Source of the DNA: Avimonoglobus sp965151315
GTDB taxonomy: Bacteria > Bacillota > Clostridia > UBA1381
Direction: 5' to 3'
Length of the DNA: 60,247 nt
Assembly: GCA_965151315.1 (NCBI GenBank)
Contig: CBCTZG010000005.1
Span: forward strand, 1 to 60,247
This document shows positions 50,184-59,002 of this stretch, in pieces. How positions within the stretch are numbered: the first letter of the stretch is position 1; every line of letters begins with the position of its first letter. The notes below the pieces were generated by a model, which worked only from the letters and a program-made list of their open reading frames with translations, was not told the DNA's origin and did no database searches. A program made the position numbers and the translations under genes.

Positions 50184-52058
50184 ATGAAATTAAAGGATTA
50201 TTTTCGGAAATACAAGCAAGGCGGGCTGTATATTAAAATACTGCTGGTCTTTTCCGCGATCCTGATTTTATCCGTGATCCTTTCTGTGGGCATTATCTAC
50301 AGCTCTTTATCCAGCCAGGTGAAAAGTACAATTGTAAGCCTGGCGGATAACGCCTTGGAGCACACCCGGACTGTTGTAGAAAACGAGATGGAGGAGCTTT
50401 ATATTTACGCGGGCACCGTGGGCGAGAATATCCCCATGGGGAAGCGTTACCGGGAAATGTCCATTGTGGAAAAGCAAGCCTTATCCAACGATTTTTTCGG
50501 ACGGTTTTACTCCTACAGTTATTTTGATTCGGTATATTTATATTATATCGAAGATAAAATTGTAGTGTCAAATAAGTTCGGTACCAGTCAGTTAATGGAT
50601 TTTACAGACCAGGGCTGGTATGGCGTCTATGCCCAGGAGCGTGCGGCAAGCCATGTGCCGGTGCTGATTTACGACCGGTATAACCCGGCCACCAGGCGGG
50701 ATGTGATGACCTATATTTATGAATACCCCAAATACAGCGACAATCCAAAAGTGGCGCTGGTGATCAATGTCAGCCGGCAGCGTGCCTTTGAGGTAGGGGA
50801 TGTTATGCCGGAAAATACACAGCTGATGATCTTAGACAATTCCGGCCAGCTGATCTATGGGGACAAAGCCCTGTACGCGTCCACAGAAAGCGGGACCCAA
50901 TTAGGAGAAAACTACATTATGAAGGATTCCGGCAGCGGCTGGAAATATATTGCTGTGTTTGACGAGGCGCAGTTAGATCTAGACAACCGCCAGGCCGTCT
51001 GGCTTCTGATCTGGGTTTTAGCGCTGGGGATTCCGATCGCCATTGGCCTGTGGGTAGTGGTGTCCTTCAAGCTGTACTCTCCGCTGATCAATCTATTGGA
51101 GCGGCTGATGAGCATCAGCGGCAGCGGGCAGGTAGCATTCAATGAAAAGCAGCAGTTAAATTACGCGGTAGATAACATCCGGATACTGACGGACAAAATT
51201 TCCGATATCAGCAAAAGAAATGAGGAAATCACGCGCTGTACGCTGCTGACTACGTTATGCAGCGGCGATTTTGAGCAGGAGCGGGTCGCGGCGGATATGG
51301 CGTCAGTTGGGTTTTCACGAGCATATTCCCAGTATGCGGTATTCTTAGCGGAGCTGATCGAAAATCCGTCCAGCCCCGCAGAAAACCGGGAACAATACCA
51401 TGTTATTAAAATGGGTCTGGCCAATACCTTGGAAAACAGCCTGGCAGGCGAGCAGGCAGTTTTGACGGAATTTGTCAGCCGGAACCGGATTCTGATGCTG
51501 GCGGAGCTGCGGGACTGTGCCAAAACCCCGGCAGAGCTTGCCGGGGAGATCGAAACGGTAATGAAGAAAGAGTATGGGATTGCCGTTTTGGTGGGATACG
51601 GCAATATCGCCGAGGATGTGGAGCAGATTTCGCTTTCGTATTTGGAGTCCATGGAATCGCTGCGGAAAAAGGCGGAAACCAGCCAGACGGCGGCGCAGGC
51701 AGTGGAATCTGAGTTAAAGGAAGACAACGCGATCAAAATCATCAAGGAATACATTGATAACCACTACCAGGAGGAAATCACCCTGGTTACCATGGCAGAA
51801 AAGGTATATTTGACGCCAAATTATCTGAGCAGCAAATTTAAAAAAGTTATGGGAATCGGCATGATCGAGTATGTCAATGACCTGCGGATTGAAAAAGCAA
51901 AGGAGGTTTTGTTGAATTCGACGAAAAATAACGAGGCAATCGCAGCGGAATTAGGGTTTGCCAGCGTACGCAGCTTCCTGCGGAGCTTTAAGAACAGCGT
52001 GGGCAAAACTCCGACAGAATACCGGGCAGCCAGCGCCAAAAATCAACAAAATACATAA
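50184..52058 (+). CDS. Transmembrane sensor AraC-family regulator
   Basis: A 624-residue one-component regulator of the YtdP/YesS type. Membrane segments lie at about 18-42 and 272-295, framing an extracellular Cache-like sensor. A HAMP-like linker follows, then a long cytoplasmic middle region (about 345-510). At the C-terminus is a double AraC HTH (about 520-620: ITLVTMAEKVYLTPNYLSSK; IAAELGFASVRSFLRSFKN; GKTPTEYR). In Bacillus such proteins switch on rhamnogalacturonan or lipo-oligosaccharide transport operons. It lies just upstream of the LplB/YtcP/LipO-type importer, its likely target. Confidence 0.9.
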   Translation: MKLKDYFRKYKQGGLYIKILLVFSAILILSVILSVGIIYSSLSSQVKSTIVSLADNALEHTRTVVENEMEELYIYAGTVGENIPMGKRYREMSIVEKQALSNDFFGRFYSYSYFDSVYLYYIEDKIVVSNKFGTSQLMDFTDQGWYGVYAQERAASHVPVLIYDRYNPATRRDVMTYIYEYPKYSDNPKVALVINVSRQRAFEVGDVMPENTQLMILDNSGQLIYGDKALYASTESGTQLGENYIMKDSGSGWKYIAVFDEAQLDLDNRQAVWLLIWVLALGIPIAIGLWVVVSFKLYSPLINLLERLMSISGSGQVAFNEKQQLNYAVDNIRILTDKISDISKRNEEITRCTLLTTLCSGDFEQERVAADMASVGFSRAYSQYAVFLAELIENPSSPAENREQYHVIKMGLANTLENSLAGEQAVLTEFVSRNRILMLAELRDCAKTPAELAGEIETVMKKEYGIAVLVGYGNIAEDVEQISLSYLESMESLRKKAETSQTAAQAVESELKEDNAIKIIKEYIDNHYQEEITLVTMAEKVYLTPNYLSSKFKKVMGIGMIEYVNDLRIEKAKEVLLNSTKNNEAIAAELGFASVRSFLRSFKNSVGKTPTEYRAASAKNQQNT

Positions 52059-52137
52059 AAACCGCATGAAAAAGCCGTATTTTTTGTAGTAATCATAAAA
52101 ATTGTCACTTGATAACCTATGAAATCCAATGTTACAA

Positions 52138-52172
52138 TTAAGATGTGGTGAAAGCCGCATCTTAATTTTTTT
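52138..52172 (+). terminator. Terminator between the sensor gene and the importer operon
   Basis: TTAAGATGTGG pairs with CCGCATCTTAA (one GT pair, 6-base loop), followed by seven T residues. It divides the regulator gene from the transport genes; it could also act as an attenuator for read-through. Confidence 0.7.
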
Positions 52173-52195
52173 ATTGCATAAGGAGTTGTGTTTTT

Positions 52196-53152
52196 GTGAG
52201 AAGTGCACAAATTGGAAAGGCGGTGCCCGGAGCAGTCCGGAAGAAAAGCTTATGGTCCCGGATCAAACGGGATAAATATTTGTTCCTATTATTTCTGCCG
52301 GGTTTTTTGGTTTTTATCCTGTTTAAATACGGGCCTATGCCAGGGATCATCATGGCCTTTGAGGACTATACCTTTAAAGGCGGCATATTTGGCAGCGAGT
52401 TCGTAGGCTTAAAGCATTTCCAGCAGCTCCTGTCCCTGCCGGATTTTGGGAACGCGTTCCGCAATACCATTACCATCAGCCTGCTGAAGATCGTCTTCGG
52501 CTTTCCCGCACCCATCATCCTGGCGCTGATCTTTAACGAGATCCGGAACGACAAGTTTAAGCGGATTACCCAGACCATTACATACCTGCCCCATTTTTTT
52601 TCCTGGGTCGTTATGAGCGGTCTTCTGATCAGCATCCTGTCGCCAAACTCGGGGATCATCAACGCGGTGATCAAAGCGCTGGGGGGCCAGCCTATTTACT
52701 TCCTGGCCAATAAAAACTATTTTGTACCAACCCTGGTAATTTCCGATATCTGGAAAGAGGTTGGCTGGGGCAGCATTATTTATCTGGCGGCCCTTTCGGG
52801 GATTCCCCAGGAAATGTATGAGGCCTGCGCCCTGGACGGCGCCTCCCGGCTCCAGCGGATGTGGTATGTGACCCTGCCCAGTATCGCGTCCACGATTTCC
52901 GTTATGCTGATCCTGAAAATGGGCAGCATCCTGGAGGCCGGCTTTGACCAGATTTTCAACCTGTATAACGCGTCGGTTATGGAGGTGGCGGATATCATTG
53001 ACACCTATGTATACCGGATGGGTATTGAGTCCTTTGAATACAGCCTGTCCACTGCGGCGTCGCTGTTTAAATCTGTAATCGCCCTGGCGGCTGTATTATT
53101 GACAAACTACCTGTCCAAGAAGTTCAGCGACGGGGAAAACGGGATTATATAA
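52196..53152 (+). CDS. Oligosaccharide ABC transporter permease (LplB-like)
   Basis: A 318-residue permease with six membrane segments. The N-terminus is basic with the family pattern RDKYLFLLFLPGFLVFILFK and KYGPMPGIIMAFEDY. The EAA motif YEACALDGASRLQRMWYVTLP docks the ATPase. Translation starts at GTG 52196, with AAGGAG 10 bases upstream. It pairs with the following permease. No ATPase gene is present, as is usual for these systems, which use a shared MsmX-type ATPase from elsewhere. Confidence 0.93.
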   Translation: MRSAQIGKAVPGAVRKKSLWSRIKRDKYLFLLFLPGFLVFILFKYGPMPGIIMAFEDYTFKGGIFGSEFVGLKHFQQLLSLPDFGNAFRNTITISLLKIVFGFPAPIILALIFNEIRNDKFKRITQTITYLPHFFSWVVMSGLLISILSPNSGIINAVIKALGGQPIYFLANKNYFVPTLVISDIWKEVGWGSIIYLAALSGIPQEMYEACALDGASRLQRMWYVTLPSIASTISVMLILKMGSILEAGFDQIFNLYNASVMEVADIIDTYVYRMGIESFEYSLSTAASLFKSVIALAAVLLTNYLSKKFSDGENGII

Positions 53153-53168
53153 AGGGGGATTAAGGAAC

Positions 53169-54041
53169 ATGAAACAGACTTTTGGCGAAAAAGTGGGGAA
53201 TGTGTTTTTGGGCATATTCCTGATCCTGCTGTGCGCGGTCACGTTGTATCCTTTTATCCATTCCTTCCTGATGTCCATATCACCCCTGGGCATGGACTTC
53301 AGCATTGGGCTGGAAAAGGCGTTGAGCCGGATGAATTTTAACGCATGGCGGGGGATCGTAGGCTCCAGCTATATGTGGCGCGGGTTTTACAATTCCGCGG
53401 TGCGGACGGTCCTGGGTACGGCCCTTTCGGTCATGCTGATGTCTATGATGGCCTATCCGCTTTCCAAACGGGAATTTGTGGGCTGCAAGTTTTTTAACAC
53501 ACTGATTGTCATCAGCATGATGATCAGCGCAGGGATGATCCCCAACTACATATTGATGACGAACCTGCATTTGATGGATACTTTGTGGGTGCTGATCCTG
53601 CCCGGCGCCATCGCGCCGTTCAGCGTAATCATCCTCCGGAATTTCTTTACGTCTTTGCCGGAAAGCCTGGCGGAGTCAGCCAAAATCGACGGTGCAAACG
53701 ATTTTCTGATCTTTTTCAAAATCGTCCTGCCCCTGTCTCTGCCGTCTGTGGCCACCATTACCCTGTGGTCTGCGGTAGGGAATTGGAATAGCTGGTTTGA
53801 CGTAGTTTTATATATCAATTCCAGGGAAAAATATCTGCTGCCGGCTATCCTGCGGGAGCTGGTGGTAGACAGCTCTGTGGACCAATCCTTCCAGGAGTCC
53901 GCGGGCGGCGCCATCCTGCCCAATACGGAAAGTATGCAGGCGGCGGCAACCTTATTCACAACCATTCCGATCCTGATCGTTTACCCATTTTTGCAGAAGC
54001 ATTTTGCGAAGGGCGTCATGGTCGGCGCGGTGAAGGGATAA
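53169..54041 (+). CDS. Oligosaccharide ABC transporter permease (YtcP-like)
   Basis: A 290-residue second permease with six membrane segments. The N-terminus has GIFLILLCAVTLYPFIHSFL and a conserved AYPLSKREFVG; the EAA loop is ESAKIDGANDFLIFFKIVLP. AAGGGGGATTAAGGAAC precedes the ATG. It begins 16 bases after the first permease gene. The pair is of the type used for rhamnogalacturonan or alginate oligosaccharides. Confidence 0.93.
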   Translation: MKQTFGEKVGNVFLGIFLILLCAVTLYPFIHSFLMSISPLGMDFSIGLEKALSRMNFNAWRGIVGSSYMWRGFYNSAVRTVLGTALSVMLMSMMAYPLSKREFVGCKFFNTLIVISMMISAGMIPNYILMTNLHLMDTLWVLILPGAIAPFSVIILRNFFTSLPESLAESAKIDGANDFLIFFKIVLPLSLPSVATITLWSAVGNWNSWFDVVLYINSREKYLLPAILRELVVDSSVDQSFQESAGGAILPNTESMQAAATLFTTIPILIVYPFLQKHFAKGVMVGAVKG

Positions 54042-54081
54042 TCACGTTATTGTGTAATTAAAAAAAAGGAGAGGGAACATT

Positions 54082-55647
54082 ATGAAAAAAATCATCAGCG
54101 GATTGCTGGTACTGGCATTGGGGACCACCATGCTGGCCGGCTGTCAGAAACAAGAGGAAACGGCGGGCAATGACGAAAAGATGACCATAACCTGGGTGGG
54201 TTCCTCCAGCCAGGCGGCGGAAAAGGACAGCGATGTAGAGAAATACCTGGAGGAACGCTATAATGTGGAACTGGAAATCATGAGCATTACCGGCAACTTT
54301 AATGAGAAGCTAGGCGCGATGATTGCCACCAACAGTATTCCGGACGTGTTCTTTGTCAATGAGCCGGAAACCTGGATGCCGCTGGCAAAGCAAGGGATAT
54401 TAGCGGAAGTCAATATGGAATGGATCCAGGAATTTGCCCCGGACCTATATGAGGATACCAATGCGCTGGATGAAGCAATCTGGGGCGTATGCCAGTACGA
54501 AGGGACCAATTATGTGGTGCCCAGATACACAGGCGGCGAGACCACCGTTGCTTCCTGCTGGCGGAAGGACTGGCTGGATAAAGTGGGCATTACCAAGGTG
54601 CCGGAAACCATTGATGAGTTTGAGGAGGCGTTTATTAAATTCCGCAACGACGATCCCGACGGCAACGGCCAGAAGGACACCTATGCCCTGTCCGGGCAGG
54701 GGAACCACTCCGCCCGGTTGTTTGACGCGATTTTCGGGGCCTATGGCGTTATGCCGGGGCAGTGGGAAAATAATAACGGCGTGATTACCAACGGCACGGT
54801 CAGTCCTAAGGCAAAAGAGGCCCTGGAGCGGCTGCATTCCTGGTATGCCCAGGAGCTGATTGATCCGGAGTTTATTACGGATATTCCACAGACGATCACA
54901 GAAAAATATAACAAAGGGAAAATCGGCGTAAACTTTACCAGCGCGGACAGCTTCCTGGAGAGCACCGCTACAGGCCGGGAATATCTGAACGACTGGAAGG
55001 TCCGGAACCCGGAAGCGGAGTTTGTCGTAGGCGGCCTGCCCAAGGGCCCCAACGGCGACAGCGGCAGCTGGCTTTGGGGGCCCCGGTCCAACTTTGTGGC
55101 CTTTGGGGAACAGGCGGACGAGGCAAAGATCAAGCGCGTCCTGACAATGCTCAATGATATGTATTCTAATGAAGAGGTTGCCCTGCGGGTCGTTTGGGGT
55201 ATCCAGGGGGAAACCTACGACTATAATGACCCGGCGGTGGGGGCTGCCAGCGGCCTGAAATATCTGCCCCCTTATGACAGCGACGCCAACGAACGGGCGA
55301 AGAAAGGTATCGGGCAGTCCGGCTTCTTCAGCATGCTCCAGCCGCTGGCTACCTGGGCCGCGCCGGATGTGACGGAAAAATACACCCCGGCGGATATCCG
55401 GGAGATCCAGGAAAAATATTTGCTGGGCGGGAAATACCAGGACGCGATCCTGCGGGTTGTTTTGCCGTCGGCAACCCTGTATTCCTCCAATCTGGATAAG
55501 CTGAAGGTGGTCAATTACAGTATGTTCATCACCGGGGAGCGGGATCTGGCCGAATGGGACAGCTTTGTTTCCGAGTGGATGTCTAACGGCGGCGAGGTCC
55601 TGACCAAGGAAGCCCAGGAGTATTATGACAAGAACCTGAAACAGTAA
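54082..55647 (+). CDS. Oligosaccharide-binding lipoprotein (LipO/YtcQ-like)
   Basis: A 521-residue extracellular solute-binding protein. The lipobox is MLAGCQ. The long form (about 500 residues) is typical for LipO/YtcQ/AlgQ-type proteins that bind acidic oligosaccharides. It includes NSIPDVFFVNEPETWMPLAK and FRNDDPDGNGQKDTYALSGQ, a DxDxNGxxD calcium loop also known from AlgQ-type binders. AAAAAAAGGAGAGGGAAC precedes the ATG. It closes the importer set. Confidence 0.93.
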   Translation: MKKIISGLLVLALGTTMLAGCQKQEETAGNDEKMTITWVGSSSQAAEKDSDVEKYLEERYNVELEIMSITGNFNEKLGAMIATNSIPDVFFVNEPETWMPLAKQGILAEVNMEWIQEFAPDLYEDTNALDEAIWGVCQYEGTNYVVPRYTGGETTVASCWRKDWLDKVGITKVPETIDEFEEAFIKFRNDDPDGNGQKDTYALSGQGNHSARLFDAIFGAYGVMPGQWENNNGVITNGTVSPKAKEALERLHSWYAQELIDPEFITDIPQTITEKYNKGKIGVNFTSADSFLESTATGREYLNDWKVRNPEAEFVVGGLPKGPNGDSGSWLWGPRSNFVAFGEQADEAKIKRVLTMLNDMYSNEEVALRVVWGIQGETYDYNDPAVGAASGLKYLPPYDSDANERAKKGIGQSGFFSMLQPLATWAAPDVTEKYTPADIREIQEKYLLGGKYQDAILRVVLPSATLYSSNLDKLKVVNYSMFITGERDLAEWDSFVSEWMSNGGEVLTKEAQEYYDKNLKQ

Positions 55648-55680
55648 ATGGATCATCCGATCAAAGCGGGGAGGAAAGGA

Positions 55681-58600
55681 ATGGTTGAAACGATGAAGAA
55701 TATAGCAAGGCGGATGCTGTACATACTGCTGAGCCTGAGCCTGCTGGCCGGGATATCCCCGGCGGCTGGGCTTGCGGCCGCGGATCGGGTGCCGGGGATT
55801 ATCTATGTGCCCTGGCACATGGCTGCCGGTGATATCAGCGCGGTGTACGGCGGATACTTCGACGATTTAGCGTCGACAGAAGTGGCAATCCAGCCGGCTT
55901 CCAGCGGGGGACAGCTGTCTCCGGACACGGCCGCGTATAAAATCAAGCCGTTAAACGTGACTGAGGGCTTTGTCCAGTTTGAGGTACCTGCGGGCATCCC
56001 GGATGATGTCTGGGCTGTCTGGGTCAAGAACGGCAAGGGATGGAGCGCTGTAGAGTACACGAACCGGACGATCCTCTATTGGGTCAATGAGCATCAGATC
56101 TATCCCGGGCAAAAGCTTCTGCTCCACGGCCGGAATATGGCAAACCCCCAGAACCGCTCCGCCCAAGGCGTCCAGGTAAAATTTACGGACGCGGAAACTG
56201 GCGCTGAGCATTTTGGGGCAGTATATGACCTGACAGATTTCAGCGCTAGCTTTACCGCGCCGGCCGATTTGGAGGTTGGCCGCCAGTATGACATTTCTTA
56301 CACCAACGGCGCCGGCGGCAGCCTGGGCTGGGTGTCGATGGAGCAGCCCGCCCGGGAACGGGTCACCGTTGTGGCGTTCAATGATAATATCCAGTATTTT
56401 AACACGAATTATGACTTAAACGTTTCCTGGGTGCAGGACATTAACACCCAGAATATTGTCAATGTACAGGAGCTGGGCGCGAAAGGCGACGGTATTACAA
56501 ATGATACGGCGGCTGTGCAGATGGCGGTGGACAAAGCGGCCTTAGCCGGGGGCGGGATCGTGTATTTCCCTAACGGAACGTATATTGTAGACATGATCAA
56601 TATTGGCGCCAACACCGTGCTGCAAGGGGAAAGCAAGGCTGGGACAGTCATCCAATGGAGCGGCGCGGATACCTCTGATACCTCCCGGACCACCGTCCGG
56701 CGGTCTGCCCTGACGCCATTAGACGAGCCGGGTTACGGCGAGGCCAACAAGCTGATCTATTCCGAAACCTCCAATGTGGGCGTACTGGACATGACCCTGC
56801 TTTCCGAGATTGGCCGGCCCAACACCTTTATTGACAATGAAAAGCGCTTGATTTACGGCTATATTGTCAGTATTGCCTTTTTCGGCTGGGACGTTTGGGG
56901 CGATGCGGTACTGCCGGCGGGACAAGAAAGCACAAAGGGCGAAGGATATATTATTAAAAATGTAGACATCAAGCTGGCCGACGGGACTTCGGCGGATATT
57001 TGGGCGCCGAAGCATTTGGTCATCGAGGATTGTAACTTTGACGTTACGCATTATGGTATTGAGGTGCGGGGCACGGCCTATAACAGGATCCGCAACAATA
57101 CGATCAAAAATGTCTGCCGGCCCATTGTCATGTGGCAGAGTACTACCCAGGAGGGGGTAGAATATCTGCCGGACCGGTCCTGGTTCCAGGGGAACACCCT
57201 CATCGGCGATAACTTAAAACGGAAGGTGCAGCGCGGTGAGATACAGGATCCCGGCTGGCAGGAGCTGACTGGCGCCACAGAGCACAGAGGGACTGACTTT
57301 GAGGGCGATGACAACCTTTTGATGGGAAATACCTTTGAGGGTACCATTGGCGACTACCAGGACAACAGCGGCGAGGGCTTCCAGGGCCAGACCGGGAAAT
57401 GTAAGATCGTTTCCCCGGTGGCCGCAGCTGCGGAGGACAGCCTGGACAGCACAAAAGAGATCACAGCCATCAGCTTTTCACCAGGCGTGGATTATGTGGT
57501 AATTACCAACGGCACCGGCTTAGGCCAGATCCGGAAGATTCGGGAAGTAAAAAATAATACCATTTATGTGGCGGAGCCCTGGGATGTCATCCCAGATGAA
57601 ACTTCTGTCTATATGGTAAACCCATATATGCAGGCAAACTTTACGCTGGCAGATAATGTGTTCGCGGCCAATAATAATAAAGGCAGCATCCACTTCTACC
57701 GGTGCGGGTATAACGCGGCTATTCGGGACAATGACATCCGCGACGGCGGCGGGATCTGGATGGCTGGGATTCAGGGAAAGGATAACCGGCTGGATGTACA
57801 GTATTTTATGGACGTGGATAACAACAAAATCGTAGGCTCTACCAATAAAGGCCATGGCCGGCAGGGCGGCGCTACAGCTATCGGGCCGGGGATGGACGGC
57901 GGTATCGGTACGCTGATCGAAGAGGTTGAGGATACGTCAATCCTGTCTACATTGATGTACGGGATCCGGATCACGCATAATGAGCTCACTGGTATCGGTA
58001 CCACCCCTTACGATAAAACCGGCCCATTCCAGGAGGACGCTAGGGCGGAAAGCAGCATTGAGGACTTTGCCCAGAACAGTGGTATCGTCAGCTCGACAGA
58101 CGCGGCGGGCGTAAACCTGCATTTGACCTGGGGGGAGATCATTGACGGCAACAACGTGAAAAACACGGTTTCGGGCCTAAAGATTTCCAAAAACTCCGCG
58201 GACACCATTGTCCGGAACAATGACTTTACCGGCAACGGTACAGAAATCAGCGAAGTAACGCCCAGCGTGAACACCATGTATTTAGAAGGCGACGGAGGCA
58301 AGAAGGTAGGTACATATGACCGGGGCGAGATTGACAAATCCATGCTGGGCAAGCCCAGTACAGATACAGACAATGATACGGATCTGGGCGACGATTTCTA
58401 TTTTGAGGACGAGAATCTTGATGGGGAAGGGCAAAGTGTTTTCGCGGACGTCACCGACCATTGGGCAAGACAGTATATTGAAGCTCTGGCCCAGAAAAAT
58501 GTTGTCAGCGGCAAGGGCGACGGCTTGTTCGTGCCGGAGGACCCAGTTACCCGGGCGGAGTTCGTTGCCATGACAGTCCGGGCCTTAGGCCTGGCGGAGG

Positions 58601-58980
58601 GCGAATACAACGGCGCATATTATGACGTGTTTAAAGCAGACTGGTACGCGCCGGCAATGCAGGCGGCCAAAAGCGCTGAGCTGATCCCCGAAGCAATGCT
58701 CCAGTATAACAAGGCGTTCCCGCTGGCGCTGATTTCCCGGCAGGAGGCCGCGGCGGTTATGGCCCAAGCCTGCAAGAATAAGGGAAAGCTGCCCCAGGTG
58801 AATATTTATCTTGGCGTATTTGACGATGAGGACCAGATCGCCGCGTGGGCGCGGGAGAGCGTAAGCGCGGTGTATGCCTTGGACGTAATGCGGGGAACAG
58901 ACCTGCATACCTTCGCGCCGGCTAAAAGCCTGACCCGGGCGGAGGCAGCCGTACTGATTTACAATTTAATGAGACTGTAA
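55681..58980 (+). CDS. SLH-anchored right-handed beta-helix protein, putative polysaccharide lyase
   Basis: A 1099-residue secreted enzyme-like protein. Signal peptide (MLYILLSLSLLAGISPAAGL), two N-terminal beta domains (to about 245), then a pectate-lyase-3/GH28-type beta-helix (about 260-900). The helix begins VQELGAKGDGITNDTAAVQM with GGGIVYFPNGTYIV, the hallmark of that fold. Many short NxI repeats follow (NNKIVGS, NNVKNTVSG, RNNDFTGNG). Three C-terminal SLH motifs (about 925-1099: FADVTDHWARQYIEALAQKN, DVFKADWYAPAMQAAKSAEL, AAWARESVSAVYALDVMRGT) bind the wall. GGGGAGG lies before ATG 55681; the frame runs 11 codons upstream. The specific catalytic residues are not identified; hydrolase is an alternative to lyase. 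Confidence 0.85.
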   Translation: MVETMKNIARRMLYILLSLSLLAGISPAAGLAAADRVPGIIYVPWHMAAGDISAVYGGYFDDLASTEVAIQPASSGGQLSPDTAAYKIKPLNVTEGFVQFEVPAGIPDDVWAVWVKNGKGWSAVEYTNRTILYWVNEHQIYPGQKLLLHGRNMANPQNRSAQGVQVKFTDAETGAEHFGAVYDLTDFSASFTAPADLEVGRQYDISYTNGAGGSLGWVSMEQPARERVTVVAFNDNIQYFNTNYDLNVSWVQDINTQNIVNVQELGAKGDGITNDTAAVQMAVDKAALAGGGIVYFPNGTYIVDMINIGANTVLQGESKAGTVIQWSGADTSDTSRTTVRRSALTPLDEPGYGEANKLIYSETSNVGVLDMTLLSEIGRPNTFIDNEKRLIYGYIVSIAFFGWDVWGDAVLPAGQESTKGEGYIIKNVDIKLADGTSADIWAPKHLVIEDCNFDVTHYGIEVRGTAYNRIRNNTIKNVCRPIVMWQSTTQEGVEYLPDRSWFQGNTLIGDNLKRKVQRGEIQDPGWQELTGATEHRGTDFEGDDNLLMGNTFEGTIGDYQDNSGEGFQGQTGKCKIVSPVAAAAEDSLDSTKEITAISFSPGVDYVVITNGTGLGQIRKIREVKNNTIYVAEPWDVIPDETSVYMVNPYMQANFTLADNVFAANNNKGSIHFYRCGYNAAIRDNDIRDGGGIWMAGIQGKDNRLDVQYFMDVDNNKIVGSTNKGHGRQGGATAIGPGMDGGIGTLIEEVEDTSILSTLMYGIRITHNELTGIGTTPYDKTGPFQEDARAESSIEDFAQNSGIVSSTDAAGVNLHLTWGEIIDGNNVKNTVSGLKISKNSADTIVRNNDFTGNGTEISEVTPSVNTMYLEGDGGKKVGTYDRGEIDKSMLGKPSTDTDNDTDLGDDFYFEDENLDGEGQSVFADVTDHWARQYIEALAQKNVVSGKGDGLFVPEDPVTRAEFVAMTVRALGLAEGEYNGAYYDVFKADWYAPAMQAAKSAELIPEAMLQYNKAFPLALISRQEAAAVMAQACKNKGKLPQVNIYLGVFDDEDQIAAWARESVSAVYALDVMRGTDLHTFAPAKSLTRAEAAVLIYNLMRL

Positions 58981-59002
58981 GACCGACGGAGGAACGATAA
59001 TC

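Noticed and set aside
54445..55818. 457-codon minus-strand open frame
   Set aside because: It is antisense to the solute-binding lipoprotein gene, which has a signal peptide, a lipobox and a good ribosome binding site; the antisense translation is Pro/His/Arg-rich with no domain.
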